DNA of 64,000 bases from an uncultured Candidatus Actinomarina sp. (GTDB lineage: Bacteria > Actinomycetota > Acidimicrobiia > Actinomarinales > Actinomarinaceae): positions 1 through 64,000 of the forward strand of contig CACLXG010000003.1 in NCBI GenBank assembly GCA_902610815.1, given 5' to 3'. Below, piece after piece: positions 1-8,121 of this stretch. The notes beneath the pieces are model-generated. The model did not search any database, was not told where the DNA came from, and saw nothing but the letters and a program-made list of their open reading frames with translations. The stretch's first letter is position 1; the number at the start of each line of letters is the position of its first letter. Position numbers and translations under genes: made by a program.

Positions 1-2974
1 CTTCATTTTCAGGCTGACAGCCAGGTGCATAGGGATTGTTTGCACAATCTTCTTCATTTTGCGAACCTGGAGGTGGTGTTCCTCCTTCAGGTTGATTATC
101 TTCTCCTCCTGGTGGTGGATTGTATCCTTCACCTTCTGGTGGAGGTGTCTGACCTTCTTGACCTCCACTTTGCGGGCATCCAGGTGCATAAGGATTATCA
201 TCACAATCTTGATCCTGAATGATTCCATCCTGAGGAGGTGGTGGAGCTACACTTGAACAAGAGGGGTCATCAGGGTTTTCATCACAGTAATTTCCCGCAA
301 ATTCTGTATAATTTTCTGATTGATTTTGAAACTCTTCTGCCTTTTCAGCATTGCCCCAGAATCCTCCAACTTCATCATCTCCTGCTGGAGGCCTTCCTTC
401 TGGAGGATTTCCAAACGCTTCTCCTTGAATAGGAGCATTACCTCCAGGTTGTTGAGCAAAACATAATGGATCTTGAGGATTGTCCTCGCAGAGGGTACCT
501 ACATCTTCAGGATTAAATGCTTCAAATTGTTGTGCACCGTCATTACCACCAGTAAACAAATTTGGCTGTCCTGGGTTACCATCATTAGAACAGCCTGGCT
601 CAGTTTGATTTTCTGGCAAAGAGCAGTCTACTACTAAATAATCATTATGATTTCCATAACGATTTTCAGCTAAATCTCCGGCACCATCGATCGCATTATA
701 AACAACTCCTTGTTGAGCTAGATCTACATATGAATCATCACTGAATAGATTTCCAAGAACTTCCCCTGTATCTAAATTATCCTCACCATAATAATCTCTG
801 AAACATTCTGGATGGTTAGGGTCTTTTGTACAAAAATTTGGCTTTTCACCTGCACGTGCGTTTGGATCAGGAGCTGCATATTGCGCTAACAAACCTCCAG
901 TTAATGGGCCTTGCAGCCCTCCACCTTGGCCAAAACCAGAATCGCACTCAGGTGCATCTGGTGTTTCATCACAATATGCTGGAGCTACATATTCTCCACC
1001 TGAGTAAATATCAGCAGGTTTAAAATCTGGAGCACATTCAGGTGCTTCAGTATTATCAGCACAGAATTCTTCAGGTGGTCCTGATAATTCCTGCGGACCT
1101 CCATAAATATCAAACATATCGTCTCTATCTAATGCAAGTCCTTTTGAGTCTCCTACGTGTTCATGGAAAAAATCTCCCTGACCACTACACATAGAGTCAT
1201 CTGGATATTCATTACAATCAACAGGTTCCCACTCATCACCTAAAACATCTTCATCGTAGACATGAAAAAATGTATAAACCGCTTGCGTGTTTCCACCACT
1301 ACATTCAGGAGCTTCAGGGTTATCAGCACAGAAAGAATCAACTTTAGGAGGAGAACCAAAAAATTTATTGCCTGGCTTGACACCTCCCTCTTCGCAGTTC
1401 TCAGGATTTGCCTCACAGTAAGCACCTCCCTCTTCAAAAGCATCTCCAACATACTGTGGTCCATCAGCACATTCTGGTAACCATGGTTCTTCATCACAGT
1501 AACCAGGTTTTATGCTGTTCTCTGTAAAAGTGTATTCAAATCCCATATCTTGAACCATGTCTTCAACAAAGTGGTTTCCAGCAAAAGCTTGTGCTAGAAA
1601 TTCTGGAGGTGGTGCACCAGCGGCACACTCAGGATCTTCGGGGTTATCAGCACAGTATGTTCCATCAACAAATTGATCTTCTCCCGCATTCACAAACATA
1701 TTTGATGCAGCTAATGCCATTGCAGACGCCATATCACCAGTATTTGCCAGTTCATTAACAGCGTTAGTGTCTGCTGAAATAAATTGCATCATCCCATGTT
1801 GTGCTCTGAAATTATTACCTTCATTGTGGTCAAACCCTAGATCTTCAAATGCTTCATTGTTGTGAACTGATGCTGCGTCTTCAAAAGTACCAAAGAACTC
1901 TGAAGTTGGTGGTAATTCTTGCAAGACACCGTCTTCTGGGGCTTCTTGCCAGTTTGCATTTATAAATTCTTCAACAACTTCTTGTGGTACTGCTACCTCT
2001 TCAACTGCATCCGCTAAAACTTCAACTGATTCGGTAATATCTTCTGGTGCACCTGCAGCAACTAAAAGAGTCTGGGCTAAATCCATTCTCTTCGTATCAT
2101 TTTCAGTAAATACAGCATTGGCTGCAACATCCGCAGTCAAATCCTCTGATCCCTCTGCCAAGTTCTCCTGTGTCTCTGCTTTGCAGGTGTAACTACACTC
2201 ACCTTCCATGTTTGAAACAAACTCATCAACAATCAAAGCAACTGTTGAAGTATCCTCTTCTGTCCAGCCCGAACCTCCGGTGGTACCACTACCTAGTTCT
2301 GTACCAGCTGTTTGAGAGACTGCAACAAGTACGGGCGTACCCTCTTCGCTTGGAAGTAGCTCACTAAATACTGCATCATCACTTTCCTCGCCACCCTCTA
2401 AGACAGTGCTTGATGCTGACAATGTAGCAACATCATATTCAAACACGCCTTCTGTACCGTGAACAGAAAGCTCTGAGGTTGGTGTTACTATTTTTGCTAA
2501 AGAGGCACTTAAACCATCACTAAAAATATCATATGCAACACTTCCAGAAATTAAGTCAACGATTAGTACTCTTGATTGAGCTTCCTCATCATAGTCAAAA
2601 CTTCTAACACTAATAACTGAATTGCCTCCCATTAACAGTGATGAGCCGTCTTCAAACGACATCTGTGCGGTAGCATCGTCACCTGTTCTTATTTTCACAC
2701 CCATCTCCAGTGGAGTAATAGCTGACAGAACCTCCCAATCCTCAGAGGCATCAGTTAATACCCCTGTTGCACCAATTAATGGTTTTAATAAGATTGGAGG
2801 TATTACTAATGCAGCCTCATCTACTACTTCACCAATGTCAGGCTCGTTTGCCAGCGTTGTAGTTGTAGAGGTTGAAGTTGTAGAATCTGTAGACGCCTGT
2901 TCTGCTTCGTTAGATCCACCACATGCTGACATAATTAGAGAGAGAATAATTATTGTTATTTTTAATTTCTTCAT
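1..2974 (-). CDS. FecR-domain lipoprotein with repeated Cys motif (3' end outside window)
   Basis: Open for 991 codons from the ATG at 2974 down to base 1 without a stop, so the C terminus lies outside the window. The N terminus is a lipoprotein signal (Met-Lys-Lys, hydrophobic stretch, lipobox ending at Cys19), followed by a Ser/Thr-rich linker and, at about residues 60-190, a FecR-like domain (GATGVLTD, RTGDDATAQMSFEDGS, TPTSELSVHGTEG). From about residue 470 onward the protein is acidic, Pro/Gly/Asn-rich and carries some thirteen copies of a short motif of the type C-x2-N-P-x2-P-x-C (mostly C-x8-C). An outer-surface, disulfide-stabilised filament or adhesin is my inference. FecR domains usually bind glycans or act in signalling, but no sigma factor is adjacent. 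The function is unknown. Confidence 0.9.
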   Translation of the reverse strand, partial: MKKLKITIIILSLIMSACGGSNEAEQASTDSTTSTSTTTTLANEPDIGEVVDEAALVIPPILLKPLIGATGVLTDASEDWEVLSAITPLEMGVKIRTGDDATAQMSFEDGSSLLMGGNSVISVRSFDYDEEAQSRVLIVDLISGSVAYDIFSDGLSASLAKIVTPTSELSVHGTEGVFEYDVATLSASSTVLEGGEESDDAVFSELLPSEEGTPVLVAVSQTAGTELGSGTTGGSGWTEEDTSTVALIVDEFVSNMEGECSYTCKAETQENLAEGSEDLTADVAANAVFTENDTKRMDLAQTLLVAAGAPEDITESVEVLADAVEEVAVPQEVVEEFINANWQEAPEDGVLQELPPTSEFFGTFEDAASVHNNEAFEDLGFDHNEGNNFRAQHGMMQFISADTNAVNELANTGDMASAMALAASNMFVNAGEDQFVDGTYCADNPEDPECAAGAPPPEFLAQAFAGNHFVEDMVQDMGFEYTFTENSIKPGYCDEEPWLPECADGPQYVGDAFEEGGAYCEANPENCEEGGVKPGNKFFGSPPKVDSFCADNPEAPECSGGNTQAVYTFFHVYDEDVLGDEWEPVDCNEYPDDSMCSGQGDFFHEHVGDSKGLALDRDDMFDIYGGPQELSGPPEEFCADNTEAPECAPDFKPADIYSGGEYVAPAYCDETPDAPECDSGFGQGGGLQGPLTGGLLAQYAAPDPNARAGEKPNFCTKDPNHPECFRDYYGEDNLDTGEVLGNLFSDDSYVDLAQQGVVYNAIDGAGDLAENRYGNHNDYLVVDCSLPENQTEPGCSNDGNPGQPNLFTGGNDGAQQFEAFNPEDVGTLCEDNPQDPLCFAQQPGGNAPIQGEAFGNPPEGRPPAGDDEVGGFWGNAEKAEEFQNQSENYTEFAGNYCDENPDDPSCSSVAPPPPQDGIIQDQDCDDNPYAPGCPQSGGQEGQTPPPEGEGYNPPPGGEDNQPEGGTPPPGSQNEEDCANNPYAPGCQPENE

Positions 2975-3130
2975 TTTTTTAGCATTATTTTTTATGTTAC
3001 ATAAAGATCTTTTATGTTGCTGGAATGATTGTAGAAAATTTAGATTTTGGATGTGAAATTTTTTCTAACAAAGGTTTAAAGACTTGTAATGTAAGGTTTT
3101 TGATGTCCTAAAAATAGTTTTCGGACTTTT

Positions 3131-3161
3131 GGGATTTTTGACAGTGTCAAAGCCCTTTTTT
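3131..3161 (+). terminator. Stem-loop with T-run
   Basis: GGG-ATT-TTTGA-CAGTG-TCAAA-G-CCC is followed by six T on the plus strand, and the core TTGACA-G-TGTCAA (3138-3150) is a perfect inverted repeat. It looks like an intrinsic terminator reading right, but no plus-strand gene lies upstream. It could instead be an operator in the gap between two minus-strand genes. The rest of the 2975-3184 gap shows nothing clear. Confidence 0.3.
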
Positions 3162-3184
3162 AGTCAGCAAATGTGCATATTTTA

Positions 3185-4612
3185 TTAATAACCCCTAGTT
3201 TGCAAGTCAATTAAAAAATCATATTCACTGGGTTTTTTATGACAGGTTGTAGCAATATCTTCTTTGTACTCCTCTATTTTGTCTCTATCAAGTTCAAATT
3301 GATCTACATAATCGTTCGTTGATATAAATCCTTTCCACACAATATCTTGAAGATCTGGGTGATGTATTGCATGAAGCATCATAAGGTCAATGTGTTCAAA
3401 ATATATATTGTCGTCAGAGAATTTTGAATAACTCATCACGCTTGATTGGCAAAAATTGTGATTAAGGCCAAGTGCATGTCCTAACTCATGGGTAAGAATA
3501 CTTAAACGAAAATCACCTACATGTTTTGAATCAACCCAGATCCAACCATGTTCAGGATCACTATCGGGATGAAAGTATCCAGCAGCATTGTCATAGCAAT
3601 CATTGAACATGTCTGAAAACTCTTTTGTACATTTTGCAAAGTGAATAGGAAGGGTGACATACCTATCATTTTCTGAGTATGAAATCTTTACAGTTGGTGC
3701 TACAACTCTTATTGCAGTAAGAAGTCTTTCTAAGTGTTCTAAGTCACTTTGTAGTACATCTCCATATAAACCAATAACAATTTCATTTGTTATTTTCTCG
3801 ATATAAAGTGATTTTGATACCAACCACTCAGTTGTTAGAAAGTGCCCGTTATCTGCATGAAGTAAAGCCACTGTAGATTCTTCAACTGGTGGAAGTGTAG
3901 GATGTAGATAATTATAAGAGTTTTTTTCCATAAACTCGTCAATGTATCGTAACTCGTCCAGAAACTCTTTACCTATAACTGGATATTTAATATGAGGATC
4001 AGATAAGACACCGTCTATAAAAAATGCTTTTGGTGGAACATAGTGTGTGTAGTTTGCGCTATTAAGAGAGAGCACATTTGACTTGTAACATAATAGATCT
4101 CTTCCAACCCCACCTGTATAGGCTTCAAAGATGAACTCAACAAAATAAGGGGACTCATATTTGGATCTAGAAATTGAAATTGGGATCTTTATATTGTTAT
4201 TGTCTAGCTCAAAATTTATTGTTCTGTAATTTAAGTAATCAAAGCCTGATTGTTTCCATGATATAGAAACGGGATTCTGTTTAAGAGAGAGCCTTTTTAC
4301 ACCTTTAAGATCTTCTGCATTGCCTGTAAATACTACTTTCATTTCAGAGGTCTCGAAATCAAATTGAAAAGTTAGATCTTTTTCCCATGTATCTTTTTTT
4401 CCACAGCTCACAGGTGGGTTTTCGATTTTTTGATTAGAAGATAAGTCTTTATCTATTAAAAACTTCACACCATTTCTTTCTATCATTACTTTGTCACCAT
4501 AGATGTTTCGTGGTTGCAAGTGTTCAAAGGTAAGAATAAGTTGATCTATAGCAAACCCAGACCATATGAAAACCCATATTAACAAAGCAAGCTGTCGTTT
4601 AACTATTCCCAC
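3185..4612 (-). CDS. Membrane-anchored metzincin-type zinc protease
   Basis: 475 aa starting with GTG, directly abutting the stop of the upstream gene. Residues 7-28 form an N-terminal signal or anchor helix, so the protein is extracytoplasmic. The sequence HELGHALGLNH at 375-385 is the full HExxHxxGxxH zinc site of metzincins (His375, Glu376, His379, His385), followed by a Met-turn-like SVMSY at 391-395. The roughly 340 residues before it are a beta-rich region without a recognised family. It is the last gene of a three-gene operon with a zinc-ribbon protein and a membrane nuclease-like protein. Family membership is clear. The substrate is unknown. Confidence 0.8.
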   Translation of the reverse strand: MGIVKRQLALLIWVFIWSGFAIDQLILTFEHLQPRNIYGDKVMIERNGVKFLIDKDLSSNQKIENPPVSCGKKDTWEKDLTFQFDFETSEMKVVFTGNAEDLKGVKRLSLKQNPVSISWKQSGFDYLNYRTINFELDNNNIKIPISISRSKYESPYFVEFIFEAYTGGVGRDLLCYKSNVLSLNSANYTHYVPPKAFFIDGVLSDPHIKYPVIGKEFLDELRYIDEFMEKNSYNYLHPTLPPVEESTVALLHADNGHFLTTEWLVSKSLYIEKITNEIVIGLYGDVLQSDLEHLERLLTAIRVVAPTVKISYSENDRYVTLPIHFAKCTKEFSDMFNDCYDNAAGYFHPDSDPEHGWIWVDSKHVGDFRLSILTHELGHALGLNHNFCQSSVMSYSKFSDDNIYFEHIDLMMLHAIHHPDLQDIVWKGFISTNDYVDQFELDRDKIEEYKEDIATTCHKKPSEYDFLIDLQTRGY

Positions 4613-5386
4613 TTAAGCCCCATAGTGATATTGAGGATTACAAGTTGAAAACCCACAGGTAAGACAAGGTAGTTTGGCACCACTTTCAGTTAAAGTGGTA
4701 GCTGTTCTGGTTTTTTGGTCATTTACTTTATATTGGTCAAGATGTGTGACATTATTTTTAAGATCTTGCGGAATAGTTTTTTCTACAACAAAACTCTCTT
4801 TTATTTTCTTAGTTACAAAATTTTTGTTGAGTGGATCATCAAACCAGATCTCAATTAAAGTTACGCCTTTGAGTTTGCATTTTTTTCTTTTTAATTCATC
4901 GTTTTTTTGTTGTCGATAGAAGTTCTCTATTGTTTTCTGCATGAATGGGACAAATTCTCTGTGTTGCCTCCCATGAAATTCAAAAGCAAGGTTTTTATTT
5001 GGTAGAAAAACATCTAATTCAAGATTGTTTCCGAGATCATTGCTTAACCAGTTAGGTCTTTCATTTCGAAGTATTTTTTCAGAGGGATATTTTGCTTTAA
5101 CTATTTCATAGAGCCTATCTTCTCCAATGCTTCTTTTGGGTTCACTCGAATAGTGATTGTATCTTCTTTTTTTACTGTATGTTCTAGACCTAGTGGCTTG
5201 TTTTCTTTTTTGTGGTTGTGCCTTTTTTTTACTACCAGTTATTAAGTTAAAAAAATAAACAACTAGGCCAATGCTTGTAAAAAACATAGGTGCAGCAAAA
5301 AAAACGTTCAAAAACACATAGAAAAGAAAGAGGCCTAAAATTCCATCAAGTGGGTTATTCCTTCTCCGTCTGTAATATCTACTCAT
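4613..5386 (-). CDS. Membrane-anchored PD-(D/E)xK (Vsr-like) nuclease-fold protein
   Basis: 257 aa. A short Arg-rich N terminus is followed by one or two membrane helices (about 13-50) and a basic linker (53-85). The domain at about 85-195 carries the hallmark ELD-VFLP-x5-AFEFHG-RQH (Asp125, Glu136, His142), resembling the Vsr-type PD-(D/E)xK fold in proteins with an 'ELDIYIP...IEYxGxQH' core. The C terminus has a Cys cluster (Cys241, Cys244, Cys249). A nuclease fold tethered to the membrane with a long basic linker is unusual. Nuclease activity is inferred from the motif only. The stop is immediately followed by the GTG of the metzincin gene, so the two are probably co-translated. Confidence 0.6.
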   Translation of the reverse strand: MSRYYRRRRNNPLDGILGLFLFYVFLNVFFAAPMFFTSIGLVVYFFNLITGSKKKAQPQKRKQATRSRTYSKKRRYNHYSSEPKRSIGEDRLYEIVKAKYPSEKILRNERPNWLSNDLGNNLELDVFLPNKNLAFEFHGRQHREFVPFMQKTIENFYRQQKNDELKRKKCKLKGVTLIEIWFDDPLNKNFVTKKIKESFVVEKTIPQDLKNNVTHLDQYKVNDQKTRTATTLTESGAKLPCLTCGFSTCNPQYHYGA

Positions 5387-5391
5387 ATTGA

Positions 5392-5655
5392 TTAACTCGC
5401 ATAACTGGATTTGTTATGGCCCAAGTGAAATTTTTTACAAAAAACACATTTGTAGGCATACAAATATTCATATTCTCTTGATTGATAAAACCAATTTGCT
5501 ACTGATCTAGCAGTAGCAGCAGAACCATATTGTTCTTTACCTGCACAGCTGCTGCACTCAAAACAGGTTTCACTTATCAAACGTTGCTTATATTGAAAGC
5601 AAATCTTGCAATTCATTTTTCTTTTTTTATTGATATTTAATTTAGTTATACTCAT
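5392..5655 (-). CDS. Small zinc-ribbon-like protein
   Basis: 87 aa with paired cysteines (CKIC, CFEC-SSC, CVFCKKFHLGH). The C-terminal Y-x-C-x2-C-x2-[WF]HLGH pattern is common in small phage and actinobacterial zinc-binding proteins. It leads the operon with the membrane nuclease-like protein (5 bp gap) and the metzincin. An in-frame Met14 is an alternative start. The palindrome ACTCAT-T-ATGAGT (5650-5662) overlaps the start codon, and TATACT lies 10 bases upstream. A nucleic-acid-binding role would be a guess. Confidence 0.6.
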   Translation of the reverse strand: MSITKLNINKKRKMNCKICFQYKQRLISETCFECSSCAGKEQYGSAATARSVANWFYQSREYEYLYAYKCVFCKKFHLGHNKSSYAS

Positions 5656-5679
5656 TATGAGTAGAAGTATATAAAATAG

Positions 5680-5700
5680 TTTTACTCATGTCAAGTAAAA
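5680..5700. promoter_or_regulatory. 21-bp palindromic operator candidate in a divergent promoter
   Basis: TTTTACT-N7-AGTAAAA is a perfect 7+7 inverted repeat between the divergent zinc-ribbon gene and the NrtR-like gene, covering the -35 region of the latter. Autoregulation by the NrtR-like protein would fit the position. NrtR family operators are known palindromes of about 21 bp, but the site is not matched here to a published motif. Confidence 0.5.
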
Positions 5701-5704
5701 GTGC

Positions 5705-5710
5705 TATAAT
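5705..5710 (+). promoter_or_regulatory. -10 element TATAAT, leaderless
   Basis: Perfect TATAAT ending exactly six bases before the ATG at 5717, so the transcript should start at the start codon. Confidence 0.75.
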
Positions 5711-5716
5711 TTTTTT

Positions 5717-6424
5717 ATGGATTATAAATATCAAATAAAAGCCGTAACAGCAGATGCTGTAATATTTTCAATTATTGATAAAAAACTTCATTGTTTGCTA
5801 GTTAAAAGAGGTGTGTCTCCTTTTGAAGGTAAGTGGGCACTTCCAGGTGGTTTTTTAAAAAGAAATGAGTCTGCTGAAGATGCTTTTGAAAGAGAACTTT
5901 TGGAAGAAGCACAATTTGGTATTGAAGATTTAACATATAAATCTGAATTTAAATCTTATTCTGATCCAAAAAGAGATCCAAGAAATAATAAAGACTACCA
6001 GATTATATCTATAGCTTTTGTAGGTATAACAAACATGGAAAACATAAATATAAAAGGTGGGTCAGATGCAATTGAAGCAAGATTTATTTCTTTTAGTGAT
6101 ATTATTGGAAAGTATAAAAATGAAATTTCATTTGATCATATAGACATTGTTAAGGATGCTAAAAATGATTTAGCTGGAAAAATAGAAAAAGAAACTTTGT
6201 CACTTAATTTTCTTAGCTCAGAGTTCACATTAACGGATCTTAGAAATGTTTATGAAGAACTATGGGATAGAAAATTACATCCATCAAATTTTGAAAGAAA
6301 AGTAAATTCATTCAAGAATTTTATTATCAAAACAAATAAAACAAAACTTACAGGAAGTAACAGACCTGCTCAAATTTATAAAAAAGGAAACATATCAAGA
6401 ATCTTGCTTATAAACAATAAATGA
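5717..6424 (+). CDS. NrtR-type Nudix regulator (Nudix domain plus winged helix)
   Basis: 235 aa. An N-terminal Nudix domain (about 8-140) contains a nearly intact Nudix box at 45-66 (G-x5-E-x7-RELLEE, with Gln in place of the final Gly). The C-terminal part (about 150-225) has the FTLTDL-x-VYE-x2-W segment and a KVNSF/RPAQIYK-like tail typical of the winged-helix domain of NrtR regulators, which sense ADP-ribose and repress NAD-salvage genes. It is divergent from the zinc-ribbon/nuclease/metzincin operon and close to a TIR-domain gene. TIR enzymes release ADP-ribose from NAD, so a functional link is possible but inferred. Base composition is clearly AT-richer than the core genes. Confidence 0.75.
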   Translation: MDYKYQIKAVTADAVIFSIIDKKLHCLLVKRGVSPFEGKWALPGGFLKRNESAEDAFERELLEEAQFGIEDLTYKSEFKSYSDPKRDPRNNKDYQIISIAFVGITNMENINIKGGSDAIEARFISFSDIIGKYKNEISFDHIDIVKDAKNDLAGKIEKETLSLNFLSSEFTLTDLRNVYEELWDRKLHPSNFERKVNSFKNFIIKTNKTKLTGSNRPAQIYKKGNISRILLINNK

Positions 6425-6448
6425 ATTTTAAAATAATATTTTTGTTTA

Positions 6449-6454
6449 TAAAAT
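6449..6454 (+). promoter_or_regulatory. -10 element TAAAAT, leaderless
   Basis: TAAAAT six bases before the ATG at 6461. Confidence 0.45.
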
Positions 6455-6460
6455 AATCTA

Positions 6461-6802
6461 ATGGATAGAATTTTTTATTCCAAAGTGAGTTCAGATTGGT
6501 TTTTTTATTATATTGTCTTGTGCATTTATGGTTTTTTATTAAATTTTGCAACACCTTTTGTAGGTGTAGGTGGTTCATTTGATGAATGGGGTGGTGAAAG
6601 TATATATTATTTTATTGGTATTTTTCTGGGAATTGTTGCATTTATATTTGTTCCGATACAGATTAGAAAAAACAAAATCAAAGAAAATAAATATTATAAA
6701 TCATCAAATACAATGACATTTACAGGTTGGGTAATAGTTGTTATTTTTGTTTTAGTTAATATAAATTCAACTTTAATTCTATTAATTTTTTCAGCTAGTT
6801 AA
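6461..6802 (+). CDS. Small membrane protein sharing the membrane module of the TIR protein
   Basis: 113 aa with three predicted membrane helices. Its first 29 residues align without gaps to the neighbouring TIR protein with 11 identities (M1, FY at 5-6, DW at 12-13, FYY at 15-17, G24, NF at 28-29). The following helix and basic stretch (VPIQIRKNK against IPLIIRYNL) also match. It lacks any TIR domain. The gene is convergent with the TIR gene and overlaps it by 8 bp at the 3' ends. It looks like a stand-alone copy of the membrane module, perhaps a partner or regulator of the TIR protein. The function is unknown. Confidence 0.65.
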   Translation: MDRIFYSKVSSDWFFYYIVLCIYGFLLNFATPFVGVGGSFDEWGGESIYYFIGIFLGIVAFIFVPIQIRKNKIKENKYYKSSNTMTFTGWVIVVIFVLVNINSTLILLIFSAS

Positions 6803-7568
6803 ATAAAAATATAAAAAATAAATAATTTAAGAATTCTTGTGGTAAAAATTGCCCTGTAAATGCAAGAGCAGCCAATATCCAACCAAGAGATTTTAGAAAT
6901 ATTGTTAAAGGTTTATTTTCTGAAATATTGTTTCTTAATCTAAGTTTTTCTAATAATTCCTGAATAATTTTTGTAAACTCATCAACTGTTGCTCTGTTTA
7001 GTGGTTTAGAGTTTCCGCGTATTGATTGGATTTCATTAAAAAAATTGTGGTTTGAAGGTATGTTATCATCAAGCAAAATTGGAATTATGTCAAAATTTCC
7101 TTTTTTACTTCTCTCATAAAGCATTTCTATTTCGACTTCTTGAATGAAAGTAGAGTCTTGAAAATTTTTAGAATTGAAAATAATACAACCTGTGGATCTG
7201 TTTATTGCTTGCTCTATTTCATTTTTAAAGTTATCGCCAAGTTCAATTTTTGATTGAACCCAGAATGTAATATTAGATTTATTATCCAGCTCATTTATAA
7301 TTTTTTCAACAATTAGTCTGTCATTTGTGGAGAAGCTAACAAAATATTCAATACCAATTTTTCTTTTATTTTTTAAATTGTAACGAATAATTAAAGGGAT
7401 GCCTATGAAAAGAGTCATGCCAAAGAAAGTTATAATTACAAAGAAAGCAAAGGAATACTCCCTCATGTTTATAAAATCAATAAAATTGCTTATATAGCCG
7501 ACTGTAGTAAAAATACAATAATAAAATAACCAGTCAAAGTAATAGGGCTTATAAAAAAATTTATTCAT
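6795..7568 (-). CDS. Membrane-anchored TIR-domain protein
   Basis: 257 aa. Two N-terminal membrane helices (about 11-33 and 41-62), a cytoplasmic domain at about 72-205, and C-terminal hydrophobic segments from about 220. The middle domain fits a bacterial TIR fold: YFVSFSTND (betaA), FWVQSKIELGDNFKNEI (BB-loop region), CIIFNS (betaC), then S139-x4-E144 where TIR NAD hydrolases keep the catalytic Glu, and IIPILLDD (betaD). Whether it cleaves NAD is inferred. It overlaps the upstream small membrane protein gene by 8 bp, indicating co-translation, and faces an NrtR-like ADP-ribose-type sensor. Candidate roles are defence or stress-triggered NAD depletion. Confidence 0.7.
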   Translation of the reverse strand: MNKFFYKPYYFDWLFYYCIFTTVGYISNFIDFINMREYSFAFFVIITFFGMTLFIGIPLIIRYNLKNKRKIGIEYFVSFSTNDRLIVEKIINELDNKSNITFWVQSKIELGDNFKNEIEQAINRSTGCIIFNSKNFQDSTFIQEVEIEMLYERSKKGNFDIIPILLDDNIPSNHNFFNEIQSIRGNSKPLNRATVDEFTKIIQELLEKLRLRNNISENKPLTIFLKSLGWILAALAFTGQFLPQEFLNYLFFIFLFN

Positions 7569-7809
7569 CGTCTTTGTAAACTGACATAACTAATTGTCCG
7601 ACAATTAGTGTTAATGTTGTTGTCCATAATATAGGATTAGAATATCCCCATAAGAAGTATGCCCAAATTGGAAATAAAGCAAATACTGGGAATACAAATA
7701 AACAGCCTAGCGTAAAGAACAATCCTTTTAGTTGAAACAGAACAATAAAAGTAACAATTGCATGTATAAAGCCAGCAATAGTTCCAAGATTATCAAATAA
7801 TGGTTTCAA
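7561..7809 (-). CDS. Small membrane protein upstream of the TIR gene
   Basis: 82 aa starting with TTG, with three hydrophobic stretches and an acidic C terminus (YKDDE). Its end overlaps the TIR gene start by 8 bp, so both are made from one message. No family recognised. The preceding stretch is AT-rich with no ribosome binding site. Confidence 0.55.
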   Translation of the reverse strand: MKPLFDNLGTIAGFIHAIVTFIVLFQLKGLFFTLGCLFVFPVFALFPIWAYFLWGYSNPILWTTTLTLIVGQLVMSVYKDDE

Positions 7810-7881
7810 TATATATTATTGTATATAAATATTTTACTTCATATGGAGGAGTTATAAAATATGTGTCTGTTTTGGTACTTA

Positions 7882-8097
7882 TTATCTGTTATTGGCAAAA
7901 TATGTCCAATATGAAATAACAACTAAAATAATACCAAATGCTGCTAAGTTGCAACTAACTGCTCCAGCGTCTCCTAGATTTGTGGCAACCCTGATTACCC
8001 TACCTCCTCCAAAGCTACAAGTTCCCTGACCAAACAATTGAAATGCCGTATAGAGAAAATTCAGAGAAACAGCAATGCTTATTAAAAAACCAATCAT
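7882..8097 (-). CDS. Small two-helix membrane protein
   Basis: 71 aa. A hydrophobic N-terminal helix, an extracytoplasmic loop holding two Cys residues (CSFGGG and SCNL) and a second helix. The loop cysteines could pair. A TATTCT element six bases before its ATG indicates a leaderless message. No family recognised. Confidence 0.55.
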   Translation of the reverse strand: MIGFLISIAVSLNFLYTAFQLFGQGTCSFGGGRVIRVATNLGDAGAVSCNLAAFGIILVVISYWTYFANNR

Positions 8098-8103
8098 ATT
8101 GTG

Positions 8104-8109
8104 AGAATA
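8104..8109 (-). promoter_or_regulatory. -10 element TATTCT, leaderless
   Basis: TATTCT on the minus strand, six bases before the ATG at 8097. Confidence 0.5.
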
Positions 8110-8121
8110 CTTAAAATTAGA

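Noticed and set aside
1-1900. Recurring Cys codon pattern mistaken for tandem DNA repeats
   Set aside because: The units recur at irregular distances and differ in DNA sequence. The repeat is at protein level only.
2622-3056. Plus-strand frame of 144 codons
   Set aside because: Antisense to the 5' end of the FecR lipoprotein gene, whose signal peptide and domain are clear.
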